Position numbers and translations under genes: made by a program. Source: Thomasclavelia spiroformis (GTDB lineage: Bacteria; Bacillota_I; Bacilli_A; Erysipelotrichales; Coprobacillaceae). Taken from it: a stretch of 24,523 nucleotides of DNA. The notes beneath the pieces were generated by a model. It was not told the DNA's origin. It made no database searches and saw nothing but the letters and a program-made list of their open reading frames with translations. Where the stretch lies: assembly GCA_018369555.1 (NCBI GenBank), contig JAGZCC010000033.1, forward strand, positions 1 through 24,523, given 5' to 3'. Positions 1 through 7,726 of this stretch are shown piece by piece (the stretch's first letter is position 1; each line of letters starts with the position of its first letter).

Positions 1-7
1 ACCGCCA
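1..7 (+). tRNA. 3' end of a tRNA, probably tRNA-Asp (partial)
   Basis: The window opens with ACCGCCA directly before a tRNA-Phe. This reads as the last three acceptor bases, a G discriminator and an encoded CCA. A G discriminator is typical of tRNA-Asp (and Ser), and Asp-Phe is a common order in Firmicute tRNA clusters. The body lies outside the window, so the identity is inferred. Confidence 0.45.
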
Positions 8-10
8 ATT

Positions 11-86
<76 letters not shown>

Positions 87-112
87 TTAACTGTATTAAT
101 AGTTTTTATTTT

Positions 113-188
113 GGCCTGTTGGAGAAACGGTTAACTCACATGCCTTTCACGCATGCATTCACGGGTTCGAATCCCGTACAGGTCACCA
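113..188 (+). tRNA. tRNA-Glu (anticodon TTC)
   Basis: A 76-nt cloverleaf is visible. The acceptor GGCCTGT pairs with ACAGGTC (one G-U pair), the anticodon stem CATGC/GCATG encloses loop CTTTCAC with anticodon TTC at 146-148, and the T arm is ACGGG-TTCGAAT-CCCGT. CCA is encoded. It lies 26 nt after tRNA-Phe and is the last tRNA of the cluster. Confidence 0.97.
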
Positions 189-200
189 TTTAGTCAATCG

Positions 201-224
201 CAACCTTTTGGTTGTTTTTATTTT
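201..224 (+). terminator. Terminator of the tRNA cluster
   Basis: A short stem CAACC / GGTTG (201-205 and 210-214) with a TTTT loop is followed by a T-rich run. It sits just after tRNA-Glu. The stem is only five pairs, so termination may be leaky and allow read-through into the next small gene. Confidence 0.6.
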
Positions 225-242
225 ATATAAAGAGGTGTTATA

Positions 243-638
243 ATGAAATATAAAGAATTTAGGATGATATTTTTTTTAGCTTGTATGTTTGTATTGATTA
301 CTGGGGCATGTATTTTTTTTGCATTAGATCATAATAAATCAAAAGTAATCATTGGTTTGATATTATTATTTGTACTTTTATCAATGATTGTTACTAAATA
401 TAATATGAAAATATTTAATGATTCAATGATGATTTATGAATATAAAGGAATTGGAATTTTACCAGCACTTATTGATTATAAAGATATTAAAGATGTTGAA
501 TTAATTAGCAAACATAAAATAAAAGTAAAGCATCGTAGTGTCTCTACTTTATATATATTGAATGCTCAAGAATTTTATAATGAATTAATTGAAAAAATGA
601 ATGAATATAATAATCAAATGGCAAAAGTAGATAAATAA
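243..638 (+). CDS. Small membrane protein with a possible PH-like cytoplasmic domain
   Basis: A 131-residue protein of unknown function. Two hydrophobic helices lie at about residues 7-28 and 33-50, with a short polar turn between them. The C-terminal two thirds is a beta-rich hydrophilic region (IDYKDIKDVEL, then IKVKHRS and STLYILNA) followed by an amphipathic helix. This layout resembles small bacterial PH-domain membrane proteins, but that is only a pattern resemblance. The ATG is preceded by AGAGGTG with good spacing. No clear promoter of its own was seen after the tRNA terminator, so it may depend on read-through. It converges on gdhA and shares a bidirectional terminator with it. Confidence 0.75.
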   Translation: MKYKEFRMIFFLACMFVLITGACIFFALDHNKSKVIIGLILLFVLLSMIVTKYNMKIFNDSMMIYEYKGIGILPALIDYKDIKDVELISKHKIKVKHRSVSTLYILNAQEFYNELIEKMNEYNNQMAKVDK

Positions 639-639
639 T

Positions 640-666
640 AAAAAAGCACCGTTAAGTGCTTTTTTA
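640..666. terminator. Bidirectional terminator between the small membrane gene and gdhA
   Basis: The stem AAAAAGCAC / GTGCTTTTT (641-649 and 656-664) with loop CGTTAA is A-rich on one side and T-rich on the other. It can therefore terminate both the upstream plus-strand gene and the convergent gdhA. Confidence 0.85.
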
Positions 667-671
667 TCATT

Positions 672-2015
672 TTAATAAATTCCTTGTGCCAACATAGCTT
701 CAACAACTTTCTCAAATCCGGCGATATTTGCCCCTTTGATTAAATCATATCCTAAACCATATTTTTTAGCAGCAGCAACTGATGAATTATGAATATCGAT
801 CATAATATTATGAAGTTTTTCATCAACCTCTTTTGCTGACCAGTTATAACGCATAGAGTTTTGTGACATTTCTAATGCAGATACAGCAACACCACCAGCA
901 TTAGCAGCTTTAGCAGGAGCTAAAATACCACCATTTGCTAAGAAGTAATGTACTGCTTCAGGAGTTGTTGGCATATTTGCACCTTCAACGATATATTTAA
1001 CACCGTTAGCGATTAATTGTTTAGCTTCTTCTTCACCGATTTCATTTTGTGTAGCACATGGGAAAGCCATATCAACTTTTAATCCCCATGGTTTTTCACC
1101 TGGATGGAATTCACAACCAAATTTTTCAGCATAATCTTTTAATTTAATATCGTTTGATTCACGGATTTTACATAAGAAGTCGATTTTTTCATCAGTAGTA
1201 ATTCCTTCTGGATCATATACATATCCATCACGTCCAGAAATTGATACAACTTTAGCACCATATTCTCTTGCTTTTAAGCAAACTCCCCATGCAACATTTC
1301 CATATCCAGAACATGCGATTGTTTTACCTTCATAAGTATCATTAAAATGAGCTAAAACTTCTTTTCCAAAATATACAGCTCCAAAACCTGTTGCTTCTGG
1401 TCTAATTAAACTTCCACCATATGGCATTGGTTTACCAGTTAATACACCGTTTTCAAATGCTCCTTTGATACGTTTATATTGTCCATATAAATATCCGATT
1501 TCACGAGCACCTGTTCCAATATCTCCAGCTGGTACATCTACATCAGGTCCAATATGACGATATAATTCAGTCATAAAGCTTTGGCAAAAACGCATAATTT
1601 CGTTATCTGATTTTCCTTGTGGGTCAAAATCAGAACCTCCTTTACCACCGCCGATAGGCAATGTAGTTAAAGAATTTTTAAAGATTTGTTCGAATCCTAA
1701 GAATTTAATAATTCCTAAATTTACACTTGGGTGTAATCTTAAACCACCTTTATATGGTCCAATTGCACTTGAAAATTGAACACGATAACCACGGTTAACA
1801 TGAACTTGTCCATTATCATCCATCCATGGTACTTTAAACATTAAAGTTCTTTCTGGTTCTACTAATCTTTCTAAAATAGCTTGTTTTTCATATTCAGGAT
1901 GAGCTTCAATTACCGGTTTTAAACTTTCAAGTACTTCTTCAACAGCTTGAATAAATTCCGGTTGATCTGCATTTTTTTCTTTTACTTGTGTTAATACTTT
2001 AGTAATATAATCCAT
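672..2015 (-). CDS. gdhA: Glutamate dehydrogenase (hexameric, NAD(P)-dependent)
   Basis: A 447-residue family I glutamate dehydrogenase, the normal length. It interconverts 2-oxoglutarate plus ammonia and glutamate in the cytoplasm. The sequence follows the well-studied Clostridium symbiosum enzyme with almost no gaps. Lys89, Lys113, Lys125 and Asp165 fall at the same numbers as its substrate-binding and catalytic residues, and the catalytic-pocket Ser is at 379. The dinucleotide fold carries GYGNVA at 237-242. The end of the second beta strand reads SGRDG, with Arg262 where the C. symbiosum NAD enzyme, as I recall it, has Pro, so coenzyme preference cannot be called. The start follows a strong GGAGG. 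It is transcribed alone and ends at a shared terminator. Confidence 0.97.
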   Translation of the reverse strand: MDYITKVLTQVKEKNADQPEFIQAVEEVLESLKPVIEAHPEYEKQAILERLVEPERTLMFKVPWMDDNGQVHVNRGYRVQFSSAIGPYKGGLRLHPSVNLGIIKFLGFEQIFKNSLTTLPIGGGKGGSDFDPQGKSDNEIMRFCQSFMTELYRHIGPDVDVPAGDIGTGAREIGYLYGQYKRIKGAFENGVLTGKPMPYGGSLIRPEATGFGAVYFGKEVLAHFNDTYEGKTIACSGYGNVAWGVCLKAREYGAKVVSISGRDGYVYDPEGITTDEKIDFLCKIRESNDIKLKDYAEKFGCEFHPGEKPWGLKVDMAFPCATQNEIGEEEAKQLIANGVKYIVEGANMPTTPEAVHYFLANGGILAPAKAANAGGVAVSALEMSQNSMRYNWSAKEVDEKLHNIMIDIHNSSVAAAKKYGLGYDLIKGANIAGFEKVVEAMLAQGIY

Positions 2016-2040
2016 ATTGTTTCCTCCTTATATATCTAAT

Positions 2041-2069
2041 ATAATACTATTAAAGTGATAATAAATAAA
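2041..2069 (-). promoter_or_regulatory. Candidate gdhA promoter
   Basis: On the minus strand a TTTATT (-35, 2064-2069) is separated by 17 bp from TATTAT (-10, 2041-2046), about 25 bp upstream of the gdhA start. The -35 is weak and the region is very AT-rich, so this is tentative. Confidence 0.35.
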
Positions 2070-2137
2070 CATTTTAAAAAATAAATATTAAGATAATAAT
2101 ATTTTATCATTTAGATTAATAATTAATAAATTATTTC

Positions 2138-2166
2138 TTGACCTTAATTATTTATTTTGGTAGGAT
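2138..2166 (+). promoter_or_regulatory. Promoter of the GH84 gene
   Basis: TTGACC (2138-2143), a 17-bp spacer and TAGGAT (2161-2166) form a good sigma-A-type promoter. A start about seven bases later would place transcription just upstream of the RAT antiterminator, as expected for this type of control. Confidence 0.7.
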
Positions 2167-2176
2167 GTTAGGGTAT

Positions 2177-2203
2177 GGATTGTTACTTTAAGCAGGCAAG
2201 ACC
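2177..2203 (+). promoter_or_regulatory. RAT antiterminator RNA (BglG/SacY/LicT family target)
   Basis: The leader contains GGATTGTTAC, a short variable apical part, then GCAGGCAAGACC. This matches the conserved halves of ribonucleic antiterminator targets as known for sacB and the lic/bgl genes of Bacillus. The apical segment is two bases shorter than in those 29-nt targets. Its last five bases (AGACC) are also the first bases of the downstream terminator stem, so folding of the RAT prevents termination. In this family the binding protein is controlled by PTS phosphorylation; no such regulator gene is in the window. Confidence 0.85.
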
Positions 2204-2251
2204 AAATATAATATGCTTTTTTTGCATACTTATATTTGGTCTTTATTTTTT
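2199..2251 (+). terminator. Leader terminator controlled by the RAT
   Basis: Thirteen perfect pairs (2199-2211 with 2230-2242) are extended by five more (TATGC/GCATA at 2212-2216 and 2224-2228) across one bulged C, with a T-rich loop and a following run TTATTTTTT. It is a very strong intrinsic terminator inside the 5' leader, overlapping the RAT by five bases. Without antitermination, most transcripts should end here. Confidence 0.92.
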
Positions 2252-2308
2252 AATGATCCATCAAAATATATAGTTATTAGACTATGTCATAGGAAAGGAA
2301 AGAAAATT

Positions 2309-5300
2309 ATGAAAAAACAAGGAAGTAAATTTCTTTTAGTAGTTTTGACTTTTTTCATGATATTTGGATGTGTAAATATATATCCAATTAAAGCAGAAAC
2401 TACTCAAAAAGAATATGAGATTTATCCAAAGCCACACTCGATTAATTATGAAGATGGCAATTATAGTATCAATACTATTAATATTGTATATGAAAATGGA
2501 ATTGATGCTGATACTAAAATTAGATTGAATGAAATTTTGACAACACATGAAATTGAAGGAAGTGTTTCAAAGGAAATTCAAGATGGAAAAACTAATATCT
2601 TAGTTGGAATTAATAATTCAGGTGAACTTGTTGATGAATATGTCAAAGCAAATTATTCATTAAAAGATGTTGATTTATTTTCAAAATTAGATTCATATTT
2701 ATTAACATCAAAAAATAGTATAATTACAATTCTTGGTAAAGATAGTGATGCAGCGTTTTATGGGATTACAAGTTTGTATCACATTTTTAATCAATTAGAT
2801 AATAATTCAATTTGTAATTTTACAATTGAAGACTATGCAGATGTAGCTAGTCGAGGATTTATTGAAGGATATTATGGAAATCCTTGGTCAACTGAAGATC
2901 GTATACAATTGATGAAATGGGGCGGATATTATAAATTAAATTCATATTTTTATGCCCCTAAAGATGATCCTAAACATAATGCCAAATGGCGTGAGTTATA
3001 TACTCCAGAGGAAATTGAAACAAAAATTAAACCATTAGCAAAAGCTGGTAATGAATCAAAATGTCGTTTTGTTTTTGCGTTACATCCATATATGAATAAT
3101 CCAATTCGTTACAATTCTGAAGATAACTATCAAGCGGATTTAAAAGTTATGCAAGCAAAATTTGCTCAAGTTATTGAAGCTGGTGTACGTCAAATTGCAA
3201 TTTTAGCTGATGACGCTGGAAATGTCGGAGGCCAAAATTATATAAGAACATTAAATGATATGACTGCCTGGATCAAAGAAATGCAACAAACTTATCCAGA
3301 TTTAAAATTGACATTGCCATTTTGTACTCAAGAGTATATGTATAATGGAGAAAGTTATTATCGTGATTTTCCAGAAAATGTTCAAATTGTTATGACAGGT
3401 GGAAGAATTTGGGGAGAAGTCTCACAAAGTTTCACTAATAATTTTACAAATAATACAGGACGTGGTCCATATTTATGGATTAACTGGCCATGTACAGATA
3501 ATTCAAAAAAACATTTAATTATGGGAGGATATGATACTTTCCTACATCCAAATGTTGATCCTGAAAAGATTCAGGGAATCGTTTTAAATCCAATGCAACA
3601 ATCAGAACCAAGTAAAGTTGCAATTTTTGGTAATGCTTGTTATTCATGGAATATTTGGGAATCTAAAGAAGAAGCTAATCAATGCTGGTATGATTCATTT
3701 AAATATGTTGATCATAATGATGCAACTGAAACTGAAGCGTCTAATGCTTTACGTGAACTTTCTAAACATATGATCAATCAAAATATGGATAGCCGAGTAA
3801 CTGCTTTACAGGAATCAGTTGATTTAAAAGATCGTTTAACTGCTTTTAAAGATTTATTGAATAAAGATGCTACGATTGATGAAGAACTTATTGATGATTT
3901 AATCAATGAATTTAAAATTTTACAAAATGCTTCGAAAATTTATCGTGAAAATGCTGGCGATAAACGAATTAGAGATCAAATTGTTTATTGGTTAAATTGT
4001 TGGGATGATACAACAAACGCAGCATTATCATTTTTAAACGGTATCAAGGCTTTACAACAAGATGCAGATAAATCATTGATTTGGGAATATTTTTCAGCTG
4101 GTCAAAGTGTCTTCGCTAAGTCTAAAACATATGGTTTTCACTATGTTAATCATCTTGAATATGCTGAAGTAGGGGTGCAACATATTGTACCATTTATTAA
4201 AGCAATGGAATTTTATTTGTCACTTAAAGTTTCAACAATTGTTGATCCAGATAAGCAAATAATTTCAGTTATTACTAACCGTAATGATACACCAACGCAA
4301 TCAACTGATTTAATGTTAGATGGTAAAGATGATACTTTTGCTCAATGGAAAACGCCTAATTCGTCTAAAGTTGGAGAATATGTAGGAATTACATATACTA
4401 AAGCAATTGATTTAAAAGAAGTTAAATTCTTGATGTCAAATTCTGCAACTAATAATAAAAATACTTTTGCTAAAGCAAAACTTCAATATACTGAAGATGG
4501 AAAAGTTTGGAAAGATATTAAAGAAAGTGAAAGTGGAAATAAAGCACTACAACTTAGTGCTACAGGTTTAAATTTATCAGTTAAAGGAATTAGAGTTATT
4601 TGTAGTGAAGCAACTCCAGATATTTGGCTTGCAATTCGTGAGATTTATGTAAATGGTAAGAGCATAAATGGAGGAGAAGGTCAATTTAGTCCAACAGTTA
4701 TTAAAACAAGTGCATATCGTGTATATCAATCATATAATGAATCAAATTTAACAGATGGAAATGATAATACATTTGTATGGTATCAAACTAATAGTGGTGA
4801 TATGAGTTTAGCTGGCGATTATGTTGGGCTAGATCTTGGTAAAGTTGTTCCAATTGATAATATACGTTTTATAATGGGAAATGGTGATTATTGGAGTAAT
4901 TATGATTTAGAATATTCATTGGATGGTAAAGAATACATTAAATTTAACTCTTATAGTCAAGATACAAATAAAAAAGTTGTTGAAGAAAATTTTGATGGGA
5001 TACAAGCTCGTTATGTTAGAGTTAAAAATACTAAAGATAAACATACTTGGTTAAAAATGTCTGCATTTGAAGTAACACCAATTTTATCTAGTGGAAATGT
5101 TGATACAAATAATGATGATTTAAAATCAATTACAATTGATATCACAAAGGATACTGGATCAATTACACCAACAGAAAATATTACATTAAATCCTCAAGAA
5201 TATATTGGTTTAACTTTACCAAGAATTAGAGATTTATCTAATATTGACTTACAATTGGTAAATGGTGAAGCTTTAACACTACAGGTATCAAAAAATAATG

Positions 5301-7447
5301 TTGACTGGCAAAATATTGATTCTAATGAATTGCCTGATGGGCGTTATATAAGATTAATCAATCAAACAGATAAAGTAATCACTTTTAATATTACAAAATT
5401 TGTAGTTACTTCATTTGAGATTACAACACCATTATTATATGATACAAACTTTGGAATTACTCCAGGTTGGGGAGAAAGTGAAGATTGTCGTGATAATGGA
5501 GCGGCATTTGATAATAACATTGATACAATTACTGAATTTGGGACTTTACCACAAAAAGGTCAATATGCAATTTATGATTTAGGTCAAGTACGTAATATCA
5601 ATAAAATTGCGATGTATTGTCAAGATTCAGCTGTTAATTATCTTCGTGATGCAGAAATCTTAATATCAAATGATTTAAATGAATGGACTAAAGTTATTAC
5701 AATTGGTGATGGGGTAGAAAATGAAAATGATGCTAATGTAAAATGTATTGATTCCGATGCAGGCTATAAAGCATCAAGTACATATCCTAATAAAGTATAT
5801 GTAGCAGGTAATGCAGATAATATTCAGGCACGTTATTTAAAAATCTTAGTTACTGCAACTAATAATAATCGTGCTGTAGTATTTAATGAAATTGTTATTA
5901 ATGATGGTGAATATGTTAAAGTTTCAAATAATCCAACATTTACATCAAATGTAATTGAGGTAGCAGGTTTTGTACCAGAAAATATGTTTGATGGTAATTT
6001 AACATCAGCATATAAACCAAATACAAAAGAAGCTGGATACATTAGTTATATATTATCTGAAAAATTAGATGTTAAAAAAATAAATATTGTTCAAAGTGGT
6101 AATGTTTCTGATGCTAAAGTTTTAGCGTTAGTTGATGAAAATGGTCAAAGACAATGGGTTGAAGTTGGAACATTGGATAAGTCATTAAATGAAATGTATT
6201 TACCATTCTGGAATAATATCTATGAATTAAAGATTGAGTGGGAAGCTAATAAAATACCTACAATTGCGGAAATAGTTTTATTAAATGATCCTAAATATGG
6301 TGTTGATCACAGTGAATTAACAAACTATATTAATAGTTTAGAAATTAATGAAATTGAATATACAGCTTCATCATATCAAGTATTTACAGAAGTATTAGCT
6401 GAGGCAAAAGCGATTAATAGTGATAATAATAGTAGTGCAAGTAGTGTTGATAAAGCTTTAGCTGATTTAAAAGAAGCTGTGGATAATTTAGTGAAACGAG
6501 GAAATCCACAGTTAATTAAAGATAAATTAACAGAAATTGAAGCATTAATTGAAACTGATTATTCATCAGCATCATGGCAAAAATTACAAGTAGTTGTTAA
6601 TGAAGCAAGTGAGTTATTGAATAATGATGCAGCTGAAATTACACTAGAGGAAGTATCTAATATTATTAATAAATTAGATGCAACTTTATCTAATTTAGAA
6701 ATTAAAGCTGATAAATTATTGTTACAATTTGCTGTAGAAGAAGCTAAAAAGATTACAGATGAACAATTAAATAAAGTTGTTCCAATCGTTGTTGAAGAAT
6801 TTAAAGCTGCTTTAAAAGAAGCTACAGAAATTTTAGCTGATGATAGTGCAACACAATCTAAAATCAATGCATCATTTGATCGACTTGCTAGTATCATGCA
6901 AAAATTAGAATTCTATAAAGGCGATAAAAAGGCATTACAAGAATTAGTTAATAAAATCAATTTATTAAATTCTAATGATTTTACTAAAACAAGCTGGGAT
7001 CAATTGACGCCAAGATTAAATGCAGCAAATCAAGTCTTAGCAGATGAAAATGCTTTAGTAAACGAAGTAAATGATGCATATGAAGCATTAGTTAGAGCAT
7101 ATTTAAATTTAAGATATAAACCAAATAAAGATTTATTAGAAGATTTAATTAATACAGCTTCTAAATTAAATGCTAAAGATTATACAGTTGAAACATATAA
7201 TTTATTACAAACAGCTTTAAAAGAAGCTAACAATGTTTTAAAAAGCGAAATTGTAAATCAAGAACAAATTAATCAAGCATATAATAATTTAAACAATGCA
7301 ATTAAAAATTTAGTAAAAGCTAATCAAGAAACAACATCAAAACAAACAGCTTTAAAAACTGGTGATATATCTATTACACCATTTGTATTACTAGCAATGT
7401 TAAGTATTGTATGTTTACTTACAATTCGTAAAAAAGAAAATATTTAA
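2309..7447 (+). CDS. Secreted GH84 beta-N-acetylglucosaminidase (hyaluronidase/NagJ-like), modular surface enzyme
   Basis: A 1712-residue enzyme expected to release N-acetylglucosamine from host glycans outside the cell. An export signal (basic start, hydrophobic core, IKA before ETT) covers residues 1-30. A GH20-like N-terminal region runs to about 175 and the GH84 barrel from about 180, with GFIEGYYGNPW at 183 and the adjacent catalytic pair Asp301-Asp302 (Asp297/298 in C. perfringens NagJ). A helical region follows to about 640. Then come F5/8C-type (CBM32-like) domains at about 650-780, 796-923, 1046-1200 and 1207-1330, with a further beta domain at 937-1040. Five FIVAR-like helical repeats span 1333-1671. 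The C-terminus has LKTGD, a hydrophobic stretch and RKK, a sorting signal lacking the usual proline. The start was placed at 2309, after AGGAAAGGAAAG; the in-frame ATG at 2213 lies inside the leader terminator. Confidence 0.93.
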   Translation: MKKQGSKFLLVVLTFFMIFGCVNIYPIKAETTQKEYEIYPKPHSINYEDGNYSINTINIVYENGIDADTKIRLNEILTTHEIEGSVSKEIQDGKTNILVGINNSGELVDEYVKANYSLKDVDLFSKLDSYLLTSKNSIITILGKDSDAAFYGITSLYHIFNQLDNNSICNFTIEDYADVASRGFIEGYYGNPWSTEDRIQLMKWGGYYKLNSYFYAPKDDPKHNAKWRELYTPEEIETKIKPLAKAGNESKCRFVFALHPYMNNPIRYNSEDNYQADLKVMQAKFAQVIEAGVRQIAILADDAGNVGGQNYIRTLNDMTAWIKEMQQTYPDLKLTLPFCTQEYMYNGESYYRDFPENVQIVMTGGRIWGEVSQSFTNNFTNNTGRGPYLWINWPCTDNSKKHLIMGGYDTFLHPNVDPEKIQGIVLNPMQQSEPSKVAIFGNACYSWNIWESKEEANQCWYDSFKYVDHNDATETEASNALRELSKHMINQNMDSRVTALQESVDLKDRLTAFKDLLNKDATIDEELIDDLINEFKILQNASKIYRENAGDKRIRDQIVYWLNCWDDTTNAALSFLNGIKALQQDADKSLIWEYFSAGQSVFAKSKTYGFHYVNHLEYAEVGVQHIVPFIKAMEFYLSLKVSTIVDPDKQIISVITNRNDTPTQSTDLMLDGKDDTFAQWKTPNSSKVGEYVGITYTKAIDLKEVKFLMSNSATNNKNTFAKAKLQYTEDGKVWKDIKESESGNKALQLSATGLNLSVKGIRVICSEATPDIWLAIREIYVNGKSINGGEGQFSPTVIKTSAYRVYQSYNESNLTDGNDNTFVWYQTNSGDMSLAGDYVGLDLGKVVPIDNIRFIMGNGDYWSNYDLEYSLDGKEYIKFNSYSQDTNKKVVEENFDGIQARYVRVKNTKDKHTWLKMSAFEVTPILSSGNVDTNNDDLKSITIDITKDTGSITPTENITLNPQEYIGLTLPRIRDLSNIDLQLVNGEALTLQVSKNNVDWQNIDSNELPDGRYIRLINQTDKVITFNITKFVVTSFEITTPLLYDTNFGITPGWGESEDCRDNGAAFDNNIDTITEFGTLPQKGQYAIYDLGQVRNINKIAMYCQDSAVNYLRDAEILISNDLNEWTKVITIGDGVENENDANVKCIDSDAGYKASSTYPNKVYVAGNADNIQARYLKILVTATNNNRAVVFNEIVINDGEYVKVSNNPTFTSNVIEVAGFVPENMFDGNLTSAYKPNTKEAGYISYILSEKLDVKKINIVQSGNVSDAKVLALVDENGQRQWVEVGTLDKSLNEMYLPFWNNIYELKIEWEANKIPTIAEIVLLNDPKYGVDHSELTNYINSLEINEIEYTASSYQVFTEVLAEAKAINSDNNSSASSVDKALADLKEAVDNLVKRGNPQLIKDKLTEIEALIETDYSSASWQKLQVVVNEASELLNNDAAEITLEEVSNIINKLDATLSNLEIKADKLLLQFAVEEAKKITDEQLNKVVPIVVEEFKAALKEATEILADDSATQSKINASFDRLASIMQKLEFYKGDKKALQELVNKINLLNSNDFTKTSWDQLTPRLNAANQVLADENALVNEVNDAYEALVRAYLNLRYKPNKDLLEDLINTASKLNAKDYTVETYNLLQTALKEANNVLKSEIVNQEQINQAYNNLNNAIKNLVKANQETTSKQTALKTGDISITPFVLLAMLSIVCLLTIRKKENI

Positions 7448-7450
7448 TTT

Positions 7451-7481
7451 AAAAGGCTGAGTTATACTCAGTCTTTTATCA
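7451..7481 (+). terminator. Terminator of the GH84 gene
   Basis: The stem AAAAGGCTGAG / CTCAGTCTTTT (7451-7461 and 7467-7477, one G-T pair) with loop TTATA starts four bases after the stop codon and ends in a T run. Confidence 0.85.
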
Positions 7482-7493
7482 AATTAAATAAAA

Positions 7494-7523
7494 TTTATCT
7501 TTTAATTCAATAAAAAATATGAT
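7494..7523 (+). promoter_or_regulatory. Candidate promoter of the his operon
   Basis: TATGAT (7518-7523) is a good -10, but the matching -35 (TTTATC at 7494-7499, 18-bp spacer) is weak. It would give a leader that starts about 20 bases before the hisL ATG. An alternative -10 (TATACA at 7530) would leave almost no room for the ribosome binding site. Confidence 0.4.
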
Positions 7524-7525
7524 AT

Positions 7526-7537
7526 ATTGTATACAAT
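7526..7537. promoter_or_regulatory. Perfect palindrome near the his transcription start
   Basis: ATTGTATACAAT is a perfect 12-bp palindrome lying between the candidate -10 and the leader-peptide ribosome binding site. Its position suits a repressor operator. No regulator can be named from the sequence. Confidence 0.35.
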
Positions 7538-7551
7538 GAGAGGTGGATAAT

Positions 7552-7602
7552 ATGAAAAAACTAATTAATTTACAATTACATCACCATCATTGGATTGCCT
7601 AG
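7552..7602 (+). CDS. hisL: His operon leader peptide
   Basis: A 16-codon peptide, MKKLINLQLHHHHWIA, starts with ATG five bases after AGAGGTGG and ends in TAG. Four consecutive His codons (7579-7590) lie shortly before a set of competing RNA hairpins and an intrinsic terminator, immediately upstream of hisZ. This is the classic design of a histidine attenuator: scarce charged tRNA-His would stall the ribosome on the His run and change the downstream fold. Such leaders are best known from Proteobacteria. Confidence 0.88.
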   Translation: MKKLINLQLHHHHWIA

Positions 7603-7688
7603 GGTTTTATCAATATTGATACAACCCATTTTGTGTATAATTTTTATGGGTGTATCTAATGGCAATTTGTTTATAGGCGAGTCATTAG
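7591..7688 (+). promoter_or_regulatory. His attenuator: alternative RNA structures
   Basis: Pairings found by hand are as follows. (a) Hairpin 7602-7627 (GGGTT/AACCC with an inner TATCA/TGATA) overlaps the hisL stop. (b) Hairpin GATAC-A-ACCCAT (7618-7629) pairs with ATGGGTGTATC (7646-7656) and excludes (a). (c) Long-range pairing ATTGCC (7594-7599) with GGCAAT (7661-7666) extends to nine pairs with G-U pairs. (d) Antiterminator CTAATGGC (7656-7663) pairs with GTCATTAG (7681-7688), eight pairs with one G-U. Structure (d) competes with the terminator 5' arm and with (c). A ribosome stalled on the His codons would cover 7594-7599, release 7661-7663 and favour (d), i.e. read-through. The model is inference; the complementarities are direct observations. 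Confidence 0.75.
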
Positions 7689-7706
7689 TAAATGACTCGT
7701 TTTTTT
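7678..7706 (+). terminator. His operon attenuator terminator
   Basis: CGAGTCATT (7678-7686) pairs perfectly with AATGACTCG (7691-7699) around loop AGTA and is followed by seven T residues. It stands between hisL and hisZ, so transcription of the his genes requires read-through. Confidence 0.93.
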
Positions 7707-7726
7707 AATAGAAGGGGGAAATTTAA

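Noticed and set aside
2213..2308. In-frame ATG that would extend the GH84 protein by 32 residues at its N-terminus
   Set aside because: It lies inside the leader terminator hairpin, has no ribosome binding site, and would bury the export signal. The ATG at 2309 has a good AGGAAAGG site and a proper signal peptide.
5833..6897. Minus-strand open frames within the GH84 gene
   Set aside because: They are low-complexity antisense shadows of the domain and FIVAR repeats, without ribosome binding sites.
7540..7726. T-box riboswitch upstream of the his operon
   Set aside because: No T-box consensus (TGGNACCGCG type) is present. The leader peptide with a His-codon run explains the region better.
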